In this document: one piece after another, positions 53,116 through 63,027 of the stretch
Position numbering within the stretch: the stretch's first letter is position 1
How the letters are laid out: each line of letters starts with the position of its first letter
Assembly (NCBI GenBank): GCA_963665155.2
Contig: CAXXFI010000002.1
Coordinates: 806,001 to 870,000, forward strand
Direction: 5' to 3'
DNA: 64,000 nt
DNA from: UBA1141 sp963665155
GTDB taxonomy: Bacteria > Chloroflexota > Dehalococcoidia > Lucifugimonadales > UBA3495
Translations under genes and position numbers: made by a program
The notes under the pieces: model-generated
What the model was told of the DNA's origin: nothing
The model's input: only the letters and a program-made list of their open reading frames with translations
Database searches by the model: none

Positions 53116-54749
53116 ATGTCCAACACCAAGGCTCTTCTAATACCGGCAATCTGGGCGATATTCACTTTCGCCTGCGGAACGGCGGCTACTATAGCGCCCA
53201 CAGCGTCAGCCATCCCGACGATTACCCCGACCACAGCCTCCGCCCCTGCAGCCAACGTCACGCCTGTGCCGAATGTTGTGTCAACATCGGAGCCATCACG
53301 ACAAACTCCTTCAATTGCCCCAGCAACCCCTCCCAAACCTCCTGCGACAACCCAGCCATTACCGACAACCCAACCCCCAAAGGCTCTACCCTCGGGTGCC
53401 CGAGAAGTCACATTAACCGCTGCCGAAATCCGCGGCCTCAATCATCTCGGTATAAGGTCGGCCATGGCCGACCTCGCGCAACGGGCAGTGCCGGCCGGCC
53501 ATGAACTCGCAGGTGTAAGTATAATATCAGCGCAACTCGTGACCTGGCCCGACGCTAGCCTGGGCTGCCCTGAGCCAGGTACATCCTAAGCTCAGGTGTT
53601 GACTGAAGGCATCCAGTTGCTCCTGCTTCACTAGAGGGAAAAGTTTGACTACCGCATCGCTGGCATCCACGGTCGTCTCTGCGAGAACGCCAAGCCGGGT
53701 GAGGCATTGGAATCACAGTCTCTAAGTGGGATTTGGGCCAGCCTGGCCGATATGCCAACATCCAGAGGAGAGGTGGCGGCAGCCGTGGCAGGCGGGAAGA
53801 TTTACGTAATGGGCGGGTTCGGCGCGGGCGCTACCGCCAACGAGGAGTACGACCCCGCCACCAACACTTGGCAAAAGCGCGCGCCCATTCCCAGAGGCCT
53901 GGACCACCCGACCGCCGTTGGCCTGAACGGTCGGATATACCTGGTTGGCGGGTTGGACGGACGGTGGGGACCGCTTGACAACGCGTGGGCCTACGACCCG
54001 GAAGCAGACTCCTGGACGGCCAAAGCCTCGTTGCCCACCGCCAGAGGGGCACTGGCAGCAGTAACTCTGGGTGGCAAGATCTACGCTATAGGTGGGCGAG
54101 ACGCAGTACAGAACCTAGTATTACAACGACGGATTGCCAAAAAGGGGCCTTGAGCACCTCTTCATGGCTGTTAGGCGCGTGGGCTGACAGCTTTGTGGTC
54201 TTGCGTTCCGCGAAGCGATTTCTGCCCCAAAACTGACCAATTTGAGAAAGCGTTGTTGTAATACTAGGGGCCAATGAAGTATACGACCCAGCTAAGGATT
54301 CCTGGCAATCGCTTACTGACCTACCGACCGCGAGAGACCATCTGGCAGCGGCGGTGGTAGGTGACAGAATTTATGCCACCGGCGGCAGACTTACGTCCTA
54401 CGCTCGCAACCTGCCGAACAACGACGAATACGACCCCAATCTGGACGAGTGGAACCGGCGGGCACCCTTGCCAACGGCGAGAAGCGGTATCGGTGCCGCA
54501 GCGGTCCAGGGACGAATTTACATTTTTGGCGGCGAGGCCACAGAAGGGACGTTTGAAGAGAACGAGGTCTATGCTTCGCATTCGGGCCTGTGGGAAACTG
54601 CGCCAGCATTGCCCACGCCTAGGCACGGCATCGGCGTGGTCAGCATCGGAAATCGCATTTACGTGCTGGCTGGCGGACCCACCCCCGGCGGTTCGGGCAG
54701 CGCCTTGAACGAGATCTTTATCGTTTTGAGTCAGGCAAATACGGATTAG
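53116..54749 (+). pseudogene. Lipoprotein-kelch propeller fusion, two stops plus MITE
   Basis: One original frame, now in four pieces. 53116-53589: lipobox FTFACG (Cys20), a Thr/Pro-rich linker and a domain ending VTWPDASLGCPEPGTS. A TAA at 53587 and a TAG near 53632 break the same frame, which otherwise continues AQVLTEGIQLLLLH, REKFDYRIAGIHGRLCEN and into kelch repeats (YVMGGFGAGATANEEYDPAT, YLVGGLDGRWGPLDNAWAYD). The MITE at 54119-54263 splits the third repeat; removing it gives DAVQNLGANEVYDPA in frame, and the propeller ends at 54749. The intact protein would be surface-anchored with a six-blade-type propeller. Confidence 0.85.
54115..54267. mobile_element. MITE, copy 2
   Basis: 145-bp body (54119-54263) between CTAG duplications (54115-54118, 54264-54267). 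It differs from copy 1 at only a few positions near its left end and one in the right repeat. Inserted in the kelch gene. Confidence 0.95.
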
Positions 54750-55051
54750 CTGGGGAGTTGTTGGTTTAGACTTCCTGGGGCGGTTGCTTGGGCTGCATCT
54801 AAATCACGCAAATGGACACGAGGCTACCCGGTTTGTACCAGGGGTAGTCAAGTATCCGCCAGGCCAACAATAGGTGCACCACAAAGTTAATTGAGCCTCG
54901 GATGCGTGCCCGAGGTCCGGAGGGAGATTCTCACACAATATGCATGTCAACTGTGGTCGCCTATTAAGGCACGCGACCCCAGTTGAGATCAAAACATGCC
55001 AAATCCGTGAATGGGAACGGTCTCCCGGCATTTCGCAGCCAACATACGGGG
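54750..55051. other. Convergent spacer, nothing recognised
   Basis: Between the kelch pseudogene and the malic enzyme gene. No clear terminator hairpin or gene. Confidence 0.45.
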
Positions 55052-56197
55052 CTAGACCGACCCGGCGACCGCCTGGGAAACAGTCCGGGCCACCTGCCGG
55101 TCCAATGACCAAGGGATAATATTCTCCGCAGTGGGCTCCTTGACCAACGCTGCCAGAGCTTTGGCGGCGGCCAGCTTCATGCGGGTGGTCACCCTCGTGG
55201 CTCGGCTGTCCAGTGCGCCCCGGAAAACGCCTGGGAAAACCAGGCTGTTGTTAATCTGATTGGGAAAGTCGCTACGACCGGTCCCGACTATCGCTGCTCC
55301 GGCGGCACGGGCTTCCTCGGGCCAAATCTCCGGTACGGGGTTGGCCATGGCCAGCACTATGGAGTCTTTGGCCATAGAAGCTACCATCTCCGAACTTACT
55401 GCGTTGGCCGCCGCCAGGCCTATGAAAACGTCGGCTCCGCGCATGGCTTCGGCCAGGCCGCCCTGAGTATTCTCTGGGTTAGTCGTATCCAACATGGCCG
55501 TCTTTACCTGTGTTAGGTCGGAGCGGCCCCGGGAGATAATACCGGTGCTATCCACCAGGGTCACGTTGGTGGCGCCGTGGTCCAGCAGCAGTTTGGTAGA
55601 AGCGATTCCGCCAGCGCCAGCCCCGGCGAAAACGAATCTTGTTTCTTCAATCCTCCGACCGGTCACCAACAAAGAGTTAATCACTCCCGCCAGCACCGCT
55701 ATGGCCGTTCCATGCTGGTCGTCGTGGAACACGGGGATGCCCAAGTCTTCAAGAGCGTCTTCGATTTCAAAACAGCGGGGTGCGGCGATGTCCTCCAGGT
55801 TTATGCCTCCGAAACTCGGAGCCAGGTTGCGCACGGTCTGGATGATAGCATCGGTGTCTTGAGTAGCCAGGCAGATGGGCAACGCATCTATGTCGGCAAG
55901 GCTCTTGAAAAGGATGGCCTTACCCTCCATCACTGGCATCGCCGCTTCGGGGCCGATGTTTCCCAAGCCCAACACGGCCGAACCGTCAGTCACCACCGCG
56001 ACGGTGTTGGCGCGGTTGGTCAGTTGGAAAGACTCAGCCTTGTCTGCGTGAATGGCCATGCACACCGCTGCTACTCCCGGAGTGTATGCGATGGAAAGAT
56101 CCTCCAGAGTTTCGACCGCCATCTTAGAGGCGATGCTCACCTTGCCGCGGCTGGCGCGATGGCGAATTATGGCTTCTGCGCCGTAGTCCATAGTCAT
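55052..56197 (-). CDS. NAD(P)-dependent malic enzyme
   Basis: 381 residues, the short bacterial form. It oxidatively decarboxylates malate to pyruvate. Motifs: LSIAYTPGVAAVC (about 34-46), VTDGSAVLGLGNIGPEAAMP (about 69-88), KAILFKSLADIDALP, INLEDIAAPRCFEIE, VFHDDQHGTAIAVLAGV, and the Rossmann site FVFAGAGAGGIA (about 188-199). LAMANPVPEI follows. Coenzyme preference is not decided. AGGAGG about 9 nt upstream supports the ATG. It feeds C4 acids from the neighbouring catabolic genes to pyruvate. Confidence 0.94.
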   Translation of the reverse strand: MTMDYGAEAIIRHRASRGKVSIASKMAVETLEDLSIAYTPGVAAVCMAIHADKAESFQLTNRANTVAVVTDGSAVLGLGNIGPEAAMPVMEGKAILFKSLADIDALPICLATQDTDAIIQTVRNLAPSFGGINLEDIAAPRCFEIEDALEDLGIPVFHDDQHGTAIAVLAGVINSLLVTGRRIEETRFVFAGAGAGGIASTKLLLDHGATNVTLVDSTGIISRGRSDLTQVKTAMLDTTNPENTQGGLAEAMRGADVFIGLAAANAVSSEMVASMAKDSIVLAMANPVPEIWPEEARAAGAAIVGTGRSDFPNQINNSLVFPGVFRGALDSRATRVTTRMKLAAAKALAALVKEPTAENIIPWSLDRQVARTVSQAVAGSV

Positions 56198-56717
56198 AAG
56201 GTGTTTCCTCCTTGCCGAGCGTTGATTTTGGATCAGAGTAAAGTTTTAAGGTCTGGTTTAAAGTTGTTGTGGGTCCGCGTTAGCGTTTAAGAGTTCACAT
56301 TAAAGTTAATGTCAGTATCGTGGAAAATAGAAGTGCTTATGATACTACATGAGTTGCAACATCACAGGCTGGTTTTTCGCTACAATCAACTGGTTTCGCA
56401 ATTACGTGTAGCCAACAATTCCTTGGCTGGAGCGTAATATACGGCTGTTTAAGGTAACATTCGTTGAAAAATGATTTACATCTAGCACCAATTTGGCATG
56501 ACTGCTCTATATAGTCCTTAGAGAATTACTAAATTCGTCAAAACCGAAAATCTTCAACTTTGCCCAGTTACTCAAGGGACGTGTCTAAGGAATTGCTGAA
56601 ATTCGGTAAGCCACATGTATTTTATGGAGTCTGAGCCCGTATATAGTGGGGAGAGTGGGTCCAAAGTGGAGATAGTTTTGCTAGCTCTCGAAGGTTTCTG
56701 CTACTTTCCGAAATAAA
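56198..56717. other. Long AT-rich upstream region
   Basis: No gene. Clearly more AT-rich than its surroundings. It lies between divergent genes, so it should hold regulatory sites, but I cannot name any except the promoter at 56718. Confidence 0.5.
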
Positions 56718-56746
56718 TTGACATGTGAGATACTAACCACTAAATT
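56718..56746 (+). promoter_or_regulatory. Sigma70-type promoter for the amidohydrolase pair
   Basis: Consensus TTGACA at 56718-56723, 17-nt spacer, TAAATT at 56741-56746; leader of about 50 nt. Confidence 0.75.
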
Positions 56747-56801
56747 AGCCACACACCAGGTAAATATATTTCGAATCGCAACGTCAATAGGAAGGTGCTC
56801 C

Positions 56802-58190
56802 TTGCCAATACAAAGATTTGCGCCAATGACCAAGGATTTCGCGACATTTGACTGCGATGCTCATATCGTGGAGCCAGCCAAACTGTGGGAGCGAGCAGCG
56901 GACCACCTCACAAAGAATGAGTTGGAATCTCTCAAAGGCACTATGTGGTTTGACGCTGAAACCCAACAGTTGCTGGTGAACGGCAATGCAGATGTCTGCA
57001 GCTTTTCTCCGCATCCTCGTGTGGGTCCCGGGATGATCGATATTGTCAGGCTGGCGGGACCGGGGCTTAAGCATGACATTCAGAGGGCCCTGAACGTCCG
57101 CAACCTCAAACCTGAGACTGCACTTACTCAGGAACAGTCGGCATATCTCGCACACTTGGGTGCCGACGAGCCCAAACCCCGCCTAGCGGATATGGATTTC
57201 CAGGGCATCGACCAAGTCATGATTATCCCAACCAGCATCGACACATATCCCTGGCTGGCAGATGCGTTGGGTGCCCGGGCCATGTGTAAAGCCTACAACG
57301 ATTGGGCTCACGAATACACCCTGGAGGATCCGGAGCGCCTATTCTTCGCAGCGTTGATTCCCATGCAGAACCCAAAGTTCGCTGCGGAAGAGGTGTACCG
57401 CGTTGCCGAGAAAGGATGCCGCGTAGCCCTCGTGCGCCCCGTGGATGCTATGGGGAACTATCCGATCCAGCCCAAATTCGATCCAGTCTGGAGGGCCATG
57501 GAGGAGACCGGGGTAGTGTATGGAATGCACCCCTTCCCCGCACAGGGCGTGGCCAAGCCTCCGGGATACTCCGATCAATACTCGGGCGCTGAGTTGGTCC
57601 GGAAGACGATTTCAACTTCGGGTCTGGCCCACTCATTCCTTTCCAACGTACAAAACTTCCAGGCCGAGGCATCTTTGTGGGTGACAATGGTGTTGATGTC
57701 TGGCTTCTTCGAGAAGTTCCCCAAAATCAATGCAGCCGTCTTTGAGGCCTCTTCGACGTGGCTGAGCTTCTTGTTGGACGAGTGTGACAAGACTTACCGG
57801 CTTTACCGCAACGAGCGTCAAATGGCGCCGTTGACCCGTCTGCCCAGCGAAACCTTCCGGGAGCACTGTGTCACCGGATTCGAAGGCGATGAAGCACCCC
57901 CATCACGCCTACCCGAGTTCTACGGGGATATCCTCGCCTGGGCATCGGACGTCTACCATCACGACGGCGACGATGTGTGGCGGGCAATAGAAACAATGGA
58001 GGAGTGCGAGCTATCCGTAGACTATCAGTCGCGGTTCTTGGGTGGCAACGCCCGCCGTTTGTACAATATCAAAGCCCCGGTAAAAATTATCCGGGAGCGC
58101 GTTACCGAGCTCGAGCGCCCCGATTGGTGGCCCACCCCGGAAGAGATTGAGCAGTCATTGAGGCCCGAATCCTCGGTCGCTCGCCGTTAA
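56802..58190 (+). CDS. Amidohydrolase-2 family protein
   Basis: About 462 residues from TTG 56802, chosen because GGAAGG lies 7 nt upstream and the consensus promoter sits just before; ATG 56826 is the alternative. The metal-site strand is FATFDCDAHIVEPAKLWE (D-x-D/H pattern in place of the usual HxH). Family motifs: LADMDFQGIDQVMIIPTSID, CKAYNDWAHEYTLEDPERLF, and a late GMHPFPAQG His. Members include decarboxylases and amide or lactone hydrolases; substrate unknown. It is followed 60 nt later by a paralogue. Confidence 0.88.
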   Translation: MPIQRFAPMTKDFATFDCDAHIVEPAKLWERAADHLTKNELESLKGTMWFDAETQQLLVNGNADVCSFSPHPRVGPGMIDIVRLAGPGLKHDIQRALNVRNLKPETALTQEQSAYLAHLGADEPKPRLADMDFQGIDQVMIIPTSIDTYPWLADALGARAMCKAYNDWAHEYTLEDPERLFFAALIPMQNPKFAAEEVYRVAEKGCRVALVRPVDAMGNYPIQPKFDPVWRAMEETGVVYGMHPFPAQGVAKPPGYSDQYSGAELVRKTISTSGLAHSFLSNVQNFQAEASLWVTMVLMSGFFEKFPKINAAVFEASSTWLSFLLDECDKTYRLYRNERQMAPLTRLPSETFREHCVTGFEGDEAPPSRLPEFYGDILAWASDVYHHDGDDVWRAIETMEECELSVDYQSRFLGGNARRLYNIKAPVKIIRERVTELERPDWWPTPEEIEQSLRPESSVARR

Positions 58191-58250
58191 TACGGTCGTC
58201 CGGGACATAGGCTAACCGGAGCTTGGAACGAAAATTATTTCAGGAGCAAC

Positions 58251-59540
58251 ATGTCCGCTATAAAACGTTTCAGTGTGTTTGACGCTGACTCTCATGTTGT
58301 GGAGCCACTTGACCTGTGGAACAAATATCTTGACCCGGAGTACCGAATTTTGAGTAAGCAGGCGTTGTGGCGGGAAGAGGGCGCTAACAACTCCTACCTA
58401 AAGATAAACAGTAAGATGTATCGGGACACCGGAAACCGAAACCTTCCCAGGCATGCGATTTGGCGGCCCGGTATGACTTGGGACTCCATTGGGGAGTTGG
58501 ACCCGGAAATCGACCACGGCGCCAATGAAGGGTCATGGGACCCGCAGGCACGGCTGCGCGACATGGATGAAATGGGTGTGGACCAGACGTTTCTGTACCC
58601 TACCTGGTTCGCCGAGGGCTTCCATCTGGTACAAGACCCGGACGTGGCTTACGCATTGGCTCGGGCGTACAACGATTGGATAGCCGATTTTTGCCGGGGG
58701 GCTCCCGATCGGCTGTTCGCGGCAGCCATGCTTCCTCTGCAAAATATGGATTTTGCACTTGAGGAGTTGGACCGGGTCTCGAAAATCACTTGTTTTCGCG
58801 GTGCGTTTATCCGGCCCATGTTTATTGAGGAGCGCTACTTCACCCACCCTTACTACGACCACCTTTGGGCTGCGCTGGAAAGGCTCGATATTACCGCTGC
58901 GGTTCATCCCACCCCCGGCCTGTGGAACCCGGAGTGGACCTCCCACGGCCCCTTCATCGAGAAAATAAACGGTAGGTTGGGTCAAGGAAACTTTCTCAGC
59001 GGTGGCGGCGGCGGCCCTTTCGCCGGGGGAGGAGTTGGCGAGCGCGGCATATCGACCATCGGCGGACCGGGAGGAGGGACGTTGGGGCACCCTGTGGCGC
59101 CGATCCTCTCGTACTGGCTGGACAATCACCTGTTTGTCGCATCAACATTGATCGGCTATACGGTCATGGAGCGTTACCCGAACATGAAGGTGGTGGTAGC
59201 CCACGGCAAGGCTTCGTGGATGGAAGAAGTCCTGGAGAAGATGGAGGCATCCACAAGGGTCATCCCTCTGGTCCATCATTACCCCGTGAGTACTGAACCT
59301 GAAGAAATGTGGGAGGAAGGCCGCGTACTACTGGGGTTCGATGCCGAAGAGCGGCTAATACAGGAGTTGCCCCACACCTTCGAAGCGAAGGTTGTATGGG
59401 GCTCCCGGTATCCCCATCACGATACAACCACCGCTTGGGACGCTATCAAGACCCTGGCCGACGCCGACGTGGAAGAATCGTCGATAGCTCGGATGATGGG
59501 ATCGAACGCAGCCGAGCAGTTTGGCCTAGGCAAGACTTAG
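58251..59540 (+). CDS. Amidohydrolase-2 family protein with Gly-rich loop
   Basis: 429 residues, paralogue of the previous gene. FSVFDADSHVVEPLDLWN metal strand, RLRDMDEMGVDQTFLYPTWF, ARAYNDWIADFCRGAPDRLF, AAVHPTPGLW, VVVAHGKASWMEEVLEKME and the late Asp/His strand VVWGSRYPHHD. Residues about 244-280 are an unusual insert made largely of Gly (SGGGGGPFAGGGVGERG and GGPGGGTLG). Ribosome site AGGAGC. Probably co-transcribed with the upstream gene; both may act on related aromatic or cyclic acids (inference). Confidence 0.88.
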   Translation: MSAIKRFSVFDADSHVVEPLDLWNKYLDPEYRILSKQALWREEGANNSYLKINSKMYRDTGNRNLPRHAIWRPGMTWDSIGELDPEIDHGANEGSWDPQARLRDMDEMGVDQTFLYPTWFAEGFHLVQDPDVAYALARAYNDWIADFCRGAPDRLFAAAMLPLQNMDFALEELDRVSKITCFRGAFIRPMFIEERYFTHPYYDHLWAALERLDITAAVHPTPGLWNPEWTSHGPFIEKINGRLGQGNFLSGGGGGPFAGGGVGERGISTIGGPGGGTLGHPVAPILSYWLDNHLFVASTLIGYTVMERYPNMKVVVAHGKASWMEEVLEKMEASTRVIPLVHHYPVSTEPEEMWEEGRVLLGFDAEERLIQELPHTFEAKVVWGSRYPHHDTTTAWDAIKTLADADVEESSIARMMGSNAAEQFGLGKT

Positions 59541-59591
59541 ATACCGGTTGATAGCACCCCAACGAAACATAGCTTAAACAAAAGATGTGAA

Positions 59592-59635
59592 GGAAAAAGA
59601 AAAGGGCCCCGAATTCGGGGCCCTTTTCTTTTTCC
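59592..59635. terminator. Perfect 44-bp palindromic bidirectional terminator
   Basis: Arms GGAAAAAGAAAAGGGGCC-type of 22 bp (positions 59592-59613 and 59614-59635), with a GC core GGGCCCC/GGGGCCC and long A/T tracts on both sides. It serves the two convergent amidohydrolase genes. Confidence 0.95.
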
Positions 59636-59650
59636 AAGCTTGGAGAATCC

Positions 59651-61483
59651 TTAGCGGCTAACCATGTCGTAGCTGCGCAGGAGCTTGCCGGGGGTGGCGT
59701 TGGTGCATACTGTACCTTCTAGGAAGGTAACCTCCCCGTTGACTACGGTATATCGGATGCCCTTGGCTTTCTGGATAAGCCTACGCTCCCCACCCGGGAA
59801 GTCGTCATCGTATATTGGGCTGTCGTACTGGAGTCCAAGCTTTTCCAGATCGTACACGATTATGTCAGCGGCAAAGCCTTCACGTAGAATCCCGCGGTCG
59901 GTAAAACCGGCTATGAAGGCTGGCAGGCCGCTCATCTTGTAGTGGGCTTTCTCTAACGACATCGCCTCATTGTCTCTGGCCCACTGGGTCAAGAAGTTGA
60001 CCGGCCAAATGCCTACCGTCAAGTAGCGCACATGGGCGCCTCCATCGGATATGCACGGATGGGTGTATGGATGGTTCAATATCTCTTTCATGGCCTCAGC
60101 GTCGGTGCCGGTCGTCGGGTCGGTGGAGAACTCAGTCAACAGGCCCTCATCTAAGGCTAGGTCTAGCATCGCATCCATGGGATGTTTGCCTGTGGCCTCG
60201 GCCAACTCGGCGATATTCATTCCTTCGTACTTGAGGTTAGAGTCTTTGCGTACTTCGACGACTCGCATCTTGGTCCAGTTGGCCGCCACATCGGCAGTGC
60301 CGCCTATCCCGGTCCATTCGCCGCCTACATCCTGTTTCATCTTTTCGCGCACACCTGGGGTGTTGAGCTTAGCAATCCGTTCTTCGGGCGTGCCGATGAA
60401 TGGGTCGATCCAGTTAGGCAAAGCATCAAAACCGTTGTATTCCGCCAATTCGAATACAGGGGATATTTGTACACCCGAAGCCTGGGCAAACAGGTTTGCG
60501 CCTTCTTTATGGGCTCTCTCCAGATAGGCGAGCTGCTCTTTATAGCGTTCTGGTTCCGTCTCACTGTAGCTCACCCCTCCATAATTGAGGGGCCTTCCCG
60601 ATGCTTTGGCCATTTGAATCAGGAAGTTGTCCCTGCCCTCTCCGCGGACATCACCCTCGACGGGGTCGAATTGAAGTCCGGTGACTGAGGCTTCAATTCC
60701 TGCGCCACCCATCAGGTCAGGCTCCCCGGGAGGAAGTGGGCGCTCCGCTTGTCCTCTGGTCCAACCGATGCTTCCAATGCCGAAATCGGCCATAGTCTCT
60801 GCCAATGCCAAATACTCTTCGTTTGAGGCTACCTGGCTGGGGATGAAGCGACCGTCATCCGGGCGGTTAAGCAATGTCTTCATCGAAGACCAACCAAACG
60901 CACCGGCCTCCATCGACTCGCGGACGATGGATTGCATCTGCTTCGTCTCTTTTTCGGTAGCGTAGACCCTCTCCCTGGAATCGTTTAGTCCCATAACGTA
61001 GAGCCTTAGGGGGTTAAAAGGAACCAGGGCGCCTACGTTAACGCCCAGGGGTTTTTTGTCCAAGGCATCCATCCATTGAGGGAAGGTTTCCCAGTCCCAG
61101 GACAAGCCGAGTTCCATGGTTTTCAAGGGGATAGCCTCGATGCGAGTGAGCAAACGCATGGCGCCTTCCCGGTCTTCGGGCCTGCAGGGAGCGAATCCGA
61201 ATCCGCACTGGCCGATCGCGACGGAGGTGACTCCGTGCCAGCCGGACATAGTTGCGTAGGGGTCCCAGTTGAGCTGGAGGTCATAGTGGTTGTGCAGATC
61301 AATCGCGCCAGGGGCCACGATACAGCCGGTAGCGTCCAACTCTTCTGTCGCAGAACCCTGAATTCGACCGCTAATCATAGCGATTTTGCCATTCTTAATG
61401 GCTATATCCCCACGGAAGGCGGGCATTCCACCTGTTCCGTCGACTATCGTACCATTTCTGATGATTTTGTCGAAATCCGGCAT
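59651..61483 (-). CDS. D-aminoacylase-type amidohydrolase (amidohydrolase 3)
   Basis: 610 residues. The sandwich start FDKIIRNGTIVDGTGGMPAF, metal site IVAPGAIDLHNHYDLQLNWD (about 51-70), GVTSVAIGQCGFGFAPCRPE with the conserved Cys, SSMKTLLNRPDDGRFIPSQV, and the distal SDGGAHVRY (late Asp) are those of N-acyl-D-amino-acid deacylases and relatives. Longer than the ~480-residue bacterial D-aminoacylases, in line with the 'amidohydrolase family' branch common in this kind of genome. GGAG ribosome site. Substrate unknown. Confidence 0.9.
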   Translation of the reverse strand: MPDFDKIIRNGTIVDGTGGMPAFRGDIAIKNGKIAMISGRIQGSATEELDATGCIVAPGAIDLHNHYDLQLNWDPYATMSGWHGVTSVAIGQCGFGFAPCRPEDREGAMRLLTRIEAIPLKTMELGLSWDWETFPQWMDALDKKPLGVNVGALVPFNPLRLYVMGLNDSRERVYATEKETKQMQSIVRESMEAGAFGWSSMKTLLNRPDDGRFIPSQVASNEEYLALAETMADFGIGSIGWTRGQAERPLPPGEPDLMGGAGIEASVTGLQFDPVEGDVRGEGRDNFLIQMAKASGRPLNYGGVSYSETEPERYKEQLAYLERAHKEGANLFAQASGVQISPVFELAEYNGFDALPNWIDPFIGTPEERIAKLNTPGVREKMKQDVGGEWTGIGGTADVAANWTKMRVVEVRKDSNLKYEGMNIAELAEATGKHPMDAMLDLALDEGLLTEFSTDPTTGTDAEAMKEILNHPYTHPCISDGGAHVRYLTVGIWPVNFLTQWARDNEAMSLEKAHYKMSGLPAFIAGFTDRGILREGFAADIIVYDLEKLGLQYDSPIYDDDFPGGERRLIQKAKGIRYTVVNGEVTFLEGTVCTNATPGKLLRSYDMVSR

Positions 61484-61631
61484 ACTAACTCCTTCTCTAC
61501 GTAAGTATGAGGCTAAATTACGCCAAATGTTATTGTACCAGGGTAATATGAAACGTCAATTGTCGAGCCCTGTGTCGAGCCCTGCGCAGGGTAGCCAATT
61601 GCAACGCCTAGTGTTATTGTTGGTTCTCTAA

Positions 61632-62075
61632 TTAATCTGGGTTCTCCAGAGGACGGTCTTGGGGAGAGCTATAACCGCTGAGACCGGCCTCTGAAAGAAA
61701 TCCCGAGGTCGCTCCTTCGATGCTGGTCTGCACCCGATCCGGCTCGTGAATCGGGAAGATGAACAGAATCCGCGCGGGTTCGCTGGACCGGTTGACGAAA
61801 CCGTGGGTGGTCCCGGCAGGCGCTAGAACCGTGTGACCAGGGCTTATGGTCATTCGTTCACGCCCAACCACTACGTCCAACGTACCCTCAAGCACAATCA
61901 TGGCTTCTTCAGTGTTAGTGTGGATGTGCCTGGGCAATCTGGTGTTGGGTGCAATGGTTACTTCCCCGATCTTGAGAGCGTGAGTGCCAAGCTCAGCGTC
62001 CGCAATTTTGCGGACCTCCAAGCCCGGGCTCGAACTTTCCGTGGTGATATTGTCCTGTCTCTTGATTATGGGCAT
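61632..62075 (-). CDS. Cupin-domain protein
   Basis: 147 residues. A single cupin: motif 1 RHIHTNTEEAMIVLEGTLDV (about 49-68; His, His, Glu metal ligands) and motif 2 PAGTTHGFVNRSSEPARIL with the last His. Small cupins act as isomerases, dioxygenases or sensors; this one is not assignable. GGAGGAGC site before the ATG. Confidence 0.88.
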   Translation of the reverse strand: MPIIKRQDNITTESSSPGLEVRKIADAELGTHALKIGEVTIAPNTRLPRHIHTNTEEAMIVLEGTLDVVVGRERMTISPGHTVLAPAGTTHGFVNRSSEPARILFIFPIHEPDRVQTSIEGATSGFLSEAGLSGYSSPQDRPLENPD

Positions 62076-62386
62076 GGCTCCTCCTATCGCGGCTTACTCG
62101 AATTCGAAGCGTCCAAGGCCTCACCCGGTATTACCTCCCGCAGTACCCTGGCTTCCCGGTCCGTCCCGTGTTTATCTCGTGCCCATCCCGGCCGGACCAA
62201 CCGAAGCCTTGCGGTGGATTATAGGGACATCGCGCTGATGAGGAAAGTAGGCAAAATTGACCCACAATATTGGGCTTTGGCGTGCAACGGGTTATACTCA
62301 TGGGTGCCAATCGTTGTATCGCATTCTAACTAACCATTTATTCGCTTACGAATTAAATAGACAAATCAATCTGAAAGGATGAGACG
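62076..62386. other. Divergent spacer, nothing recognised
   Basis: No gene that I can support; short frames here lack ribosome sites and homology. Confidence 0.45.
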
Positions 62387-63004
62387 ATGACCACCATGGA
62401 TGGCAAGATCGCAAAGCTCAAAGCTGAAGATATTCCAGTTCCGGGTACGGATATAAGCGTTTACCAAGCCTTGCATCAGCGCCGGATGGCGTGGCAGTTC
62501 AAGGAGGAGACGGTGCCTAAGGAGGCCCTTGAGCGAATGTTTGAGGCCGCCGTATGGGCGCCAAACCACCGGTTGACCGAGCCTTGGCGGTTCTTTGTCG
62601 TGGATGTGGCGAGCCCGCTGCGGCAGACCCTGGGCGACCAAGCCTACGAGGTTTCCATGGAGCGCAGGGGCGACCCTAAACGGGCCGAAACCTCGCGCAA
62701 GTCGATCCTGGACGCCCCGGTATTGATTTATGCTTACTGTGTGCCCGGTCCCAACGACGAGACTACTCAGGAGAACTACGCTTCCGTTTGTTGCGCCGTC
62801 CAAAACCTTGCTTTGGCAGGCGTAGCTGAAGGCCTGGCCGTAACCTGGGAAACAGGCGGAGCGACACGGCATCCCAAGCTTAAAGAAACCCTGGGGGCGG
62901 AAGAAGACTGGGCGTTGGCCACCATGTTGTTGGTAGGTGTTCCAAACGAGGCTCCGGCTTCGTTCCGAACGCCAGCAAGCAATTATGTCCAATGGCATGC
63001 CTAA
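62387..63004 (+). CDS. Nitroreductase-family protein
   Basis: 205 residues of the FMN-binding nitroreductase fold. ALHQRRMAWQF (the usual RRS position is RRM), EAAVWAPNHRLTEPWRFFVV (about 54-73), the middle ENYASVCCAVQNLALAGVAE, and GLAVTWETGG. Acts as a dimer on nitro compounds, quinones or as a dehydrogenase; substrate unknown. AAAGGATG upstream fits a ribosome site. Confidence 0.88.
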   Translation: MTTMDGKIAKLKAEDIPVPGTDISVYQALHQRRMAWQFKEETVPKEALERMFEAAVWAPNHRLTEPWRFFVVDVASPLRQTLGDQAYEVSMERRGDPKRAETSRKSILDAPVLIYAYCVPGPNDETTQENYASVCCAVQNLALAGVAEGLAVTWETGGATRHPKLKETLGAEEDWALATMLLVGVPNEAPASFRTPASNYVQWHA

Positions 63005-63027
63005 TATTTAGCCCACCTGATTGCGAT

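Noticed and set aside
55577..56290. 237-codon plus-strand frame opposite malic enzyme
   Set aside because: Antisense shadow; malic enzyme motifs are intact on the other strand.
61984..62333. Plus-strand frames upstream of the nitroreductase
   Set aside because: They overlap the cupin gene in antisense or lack ribosome sites and homology.
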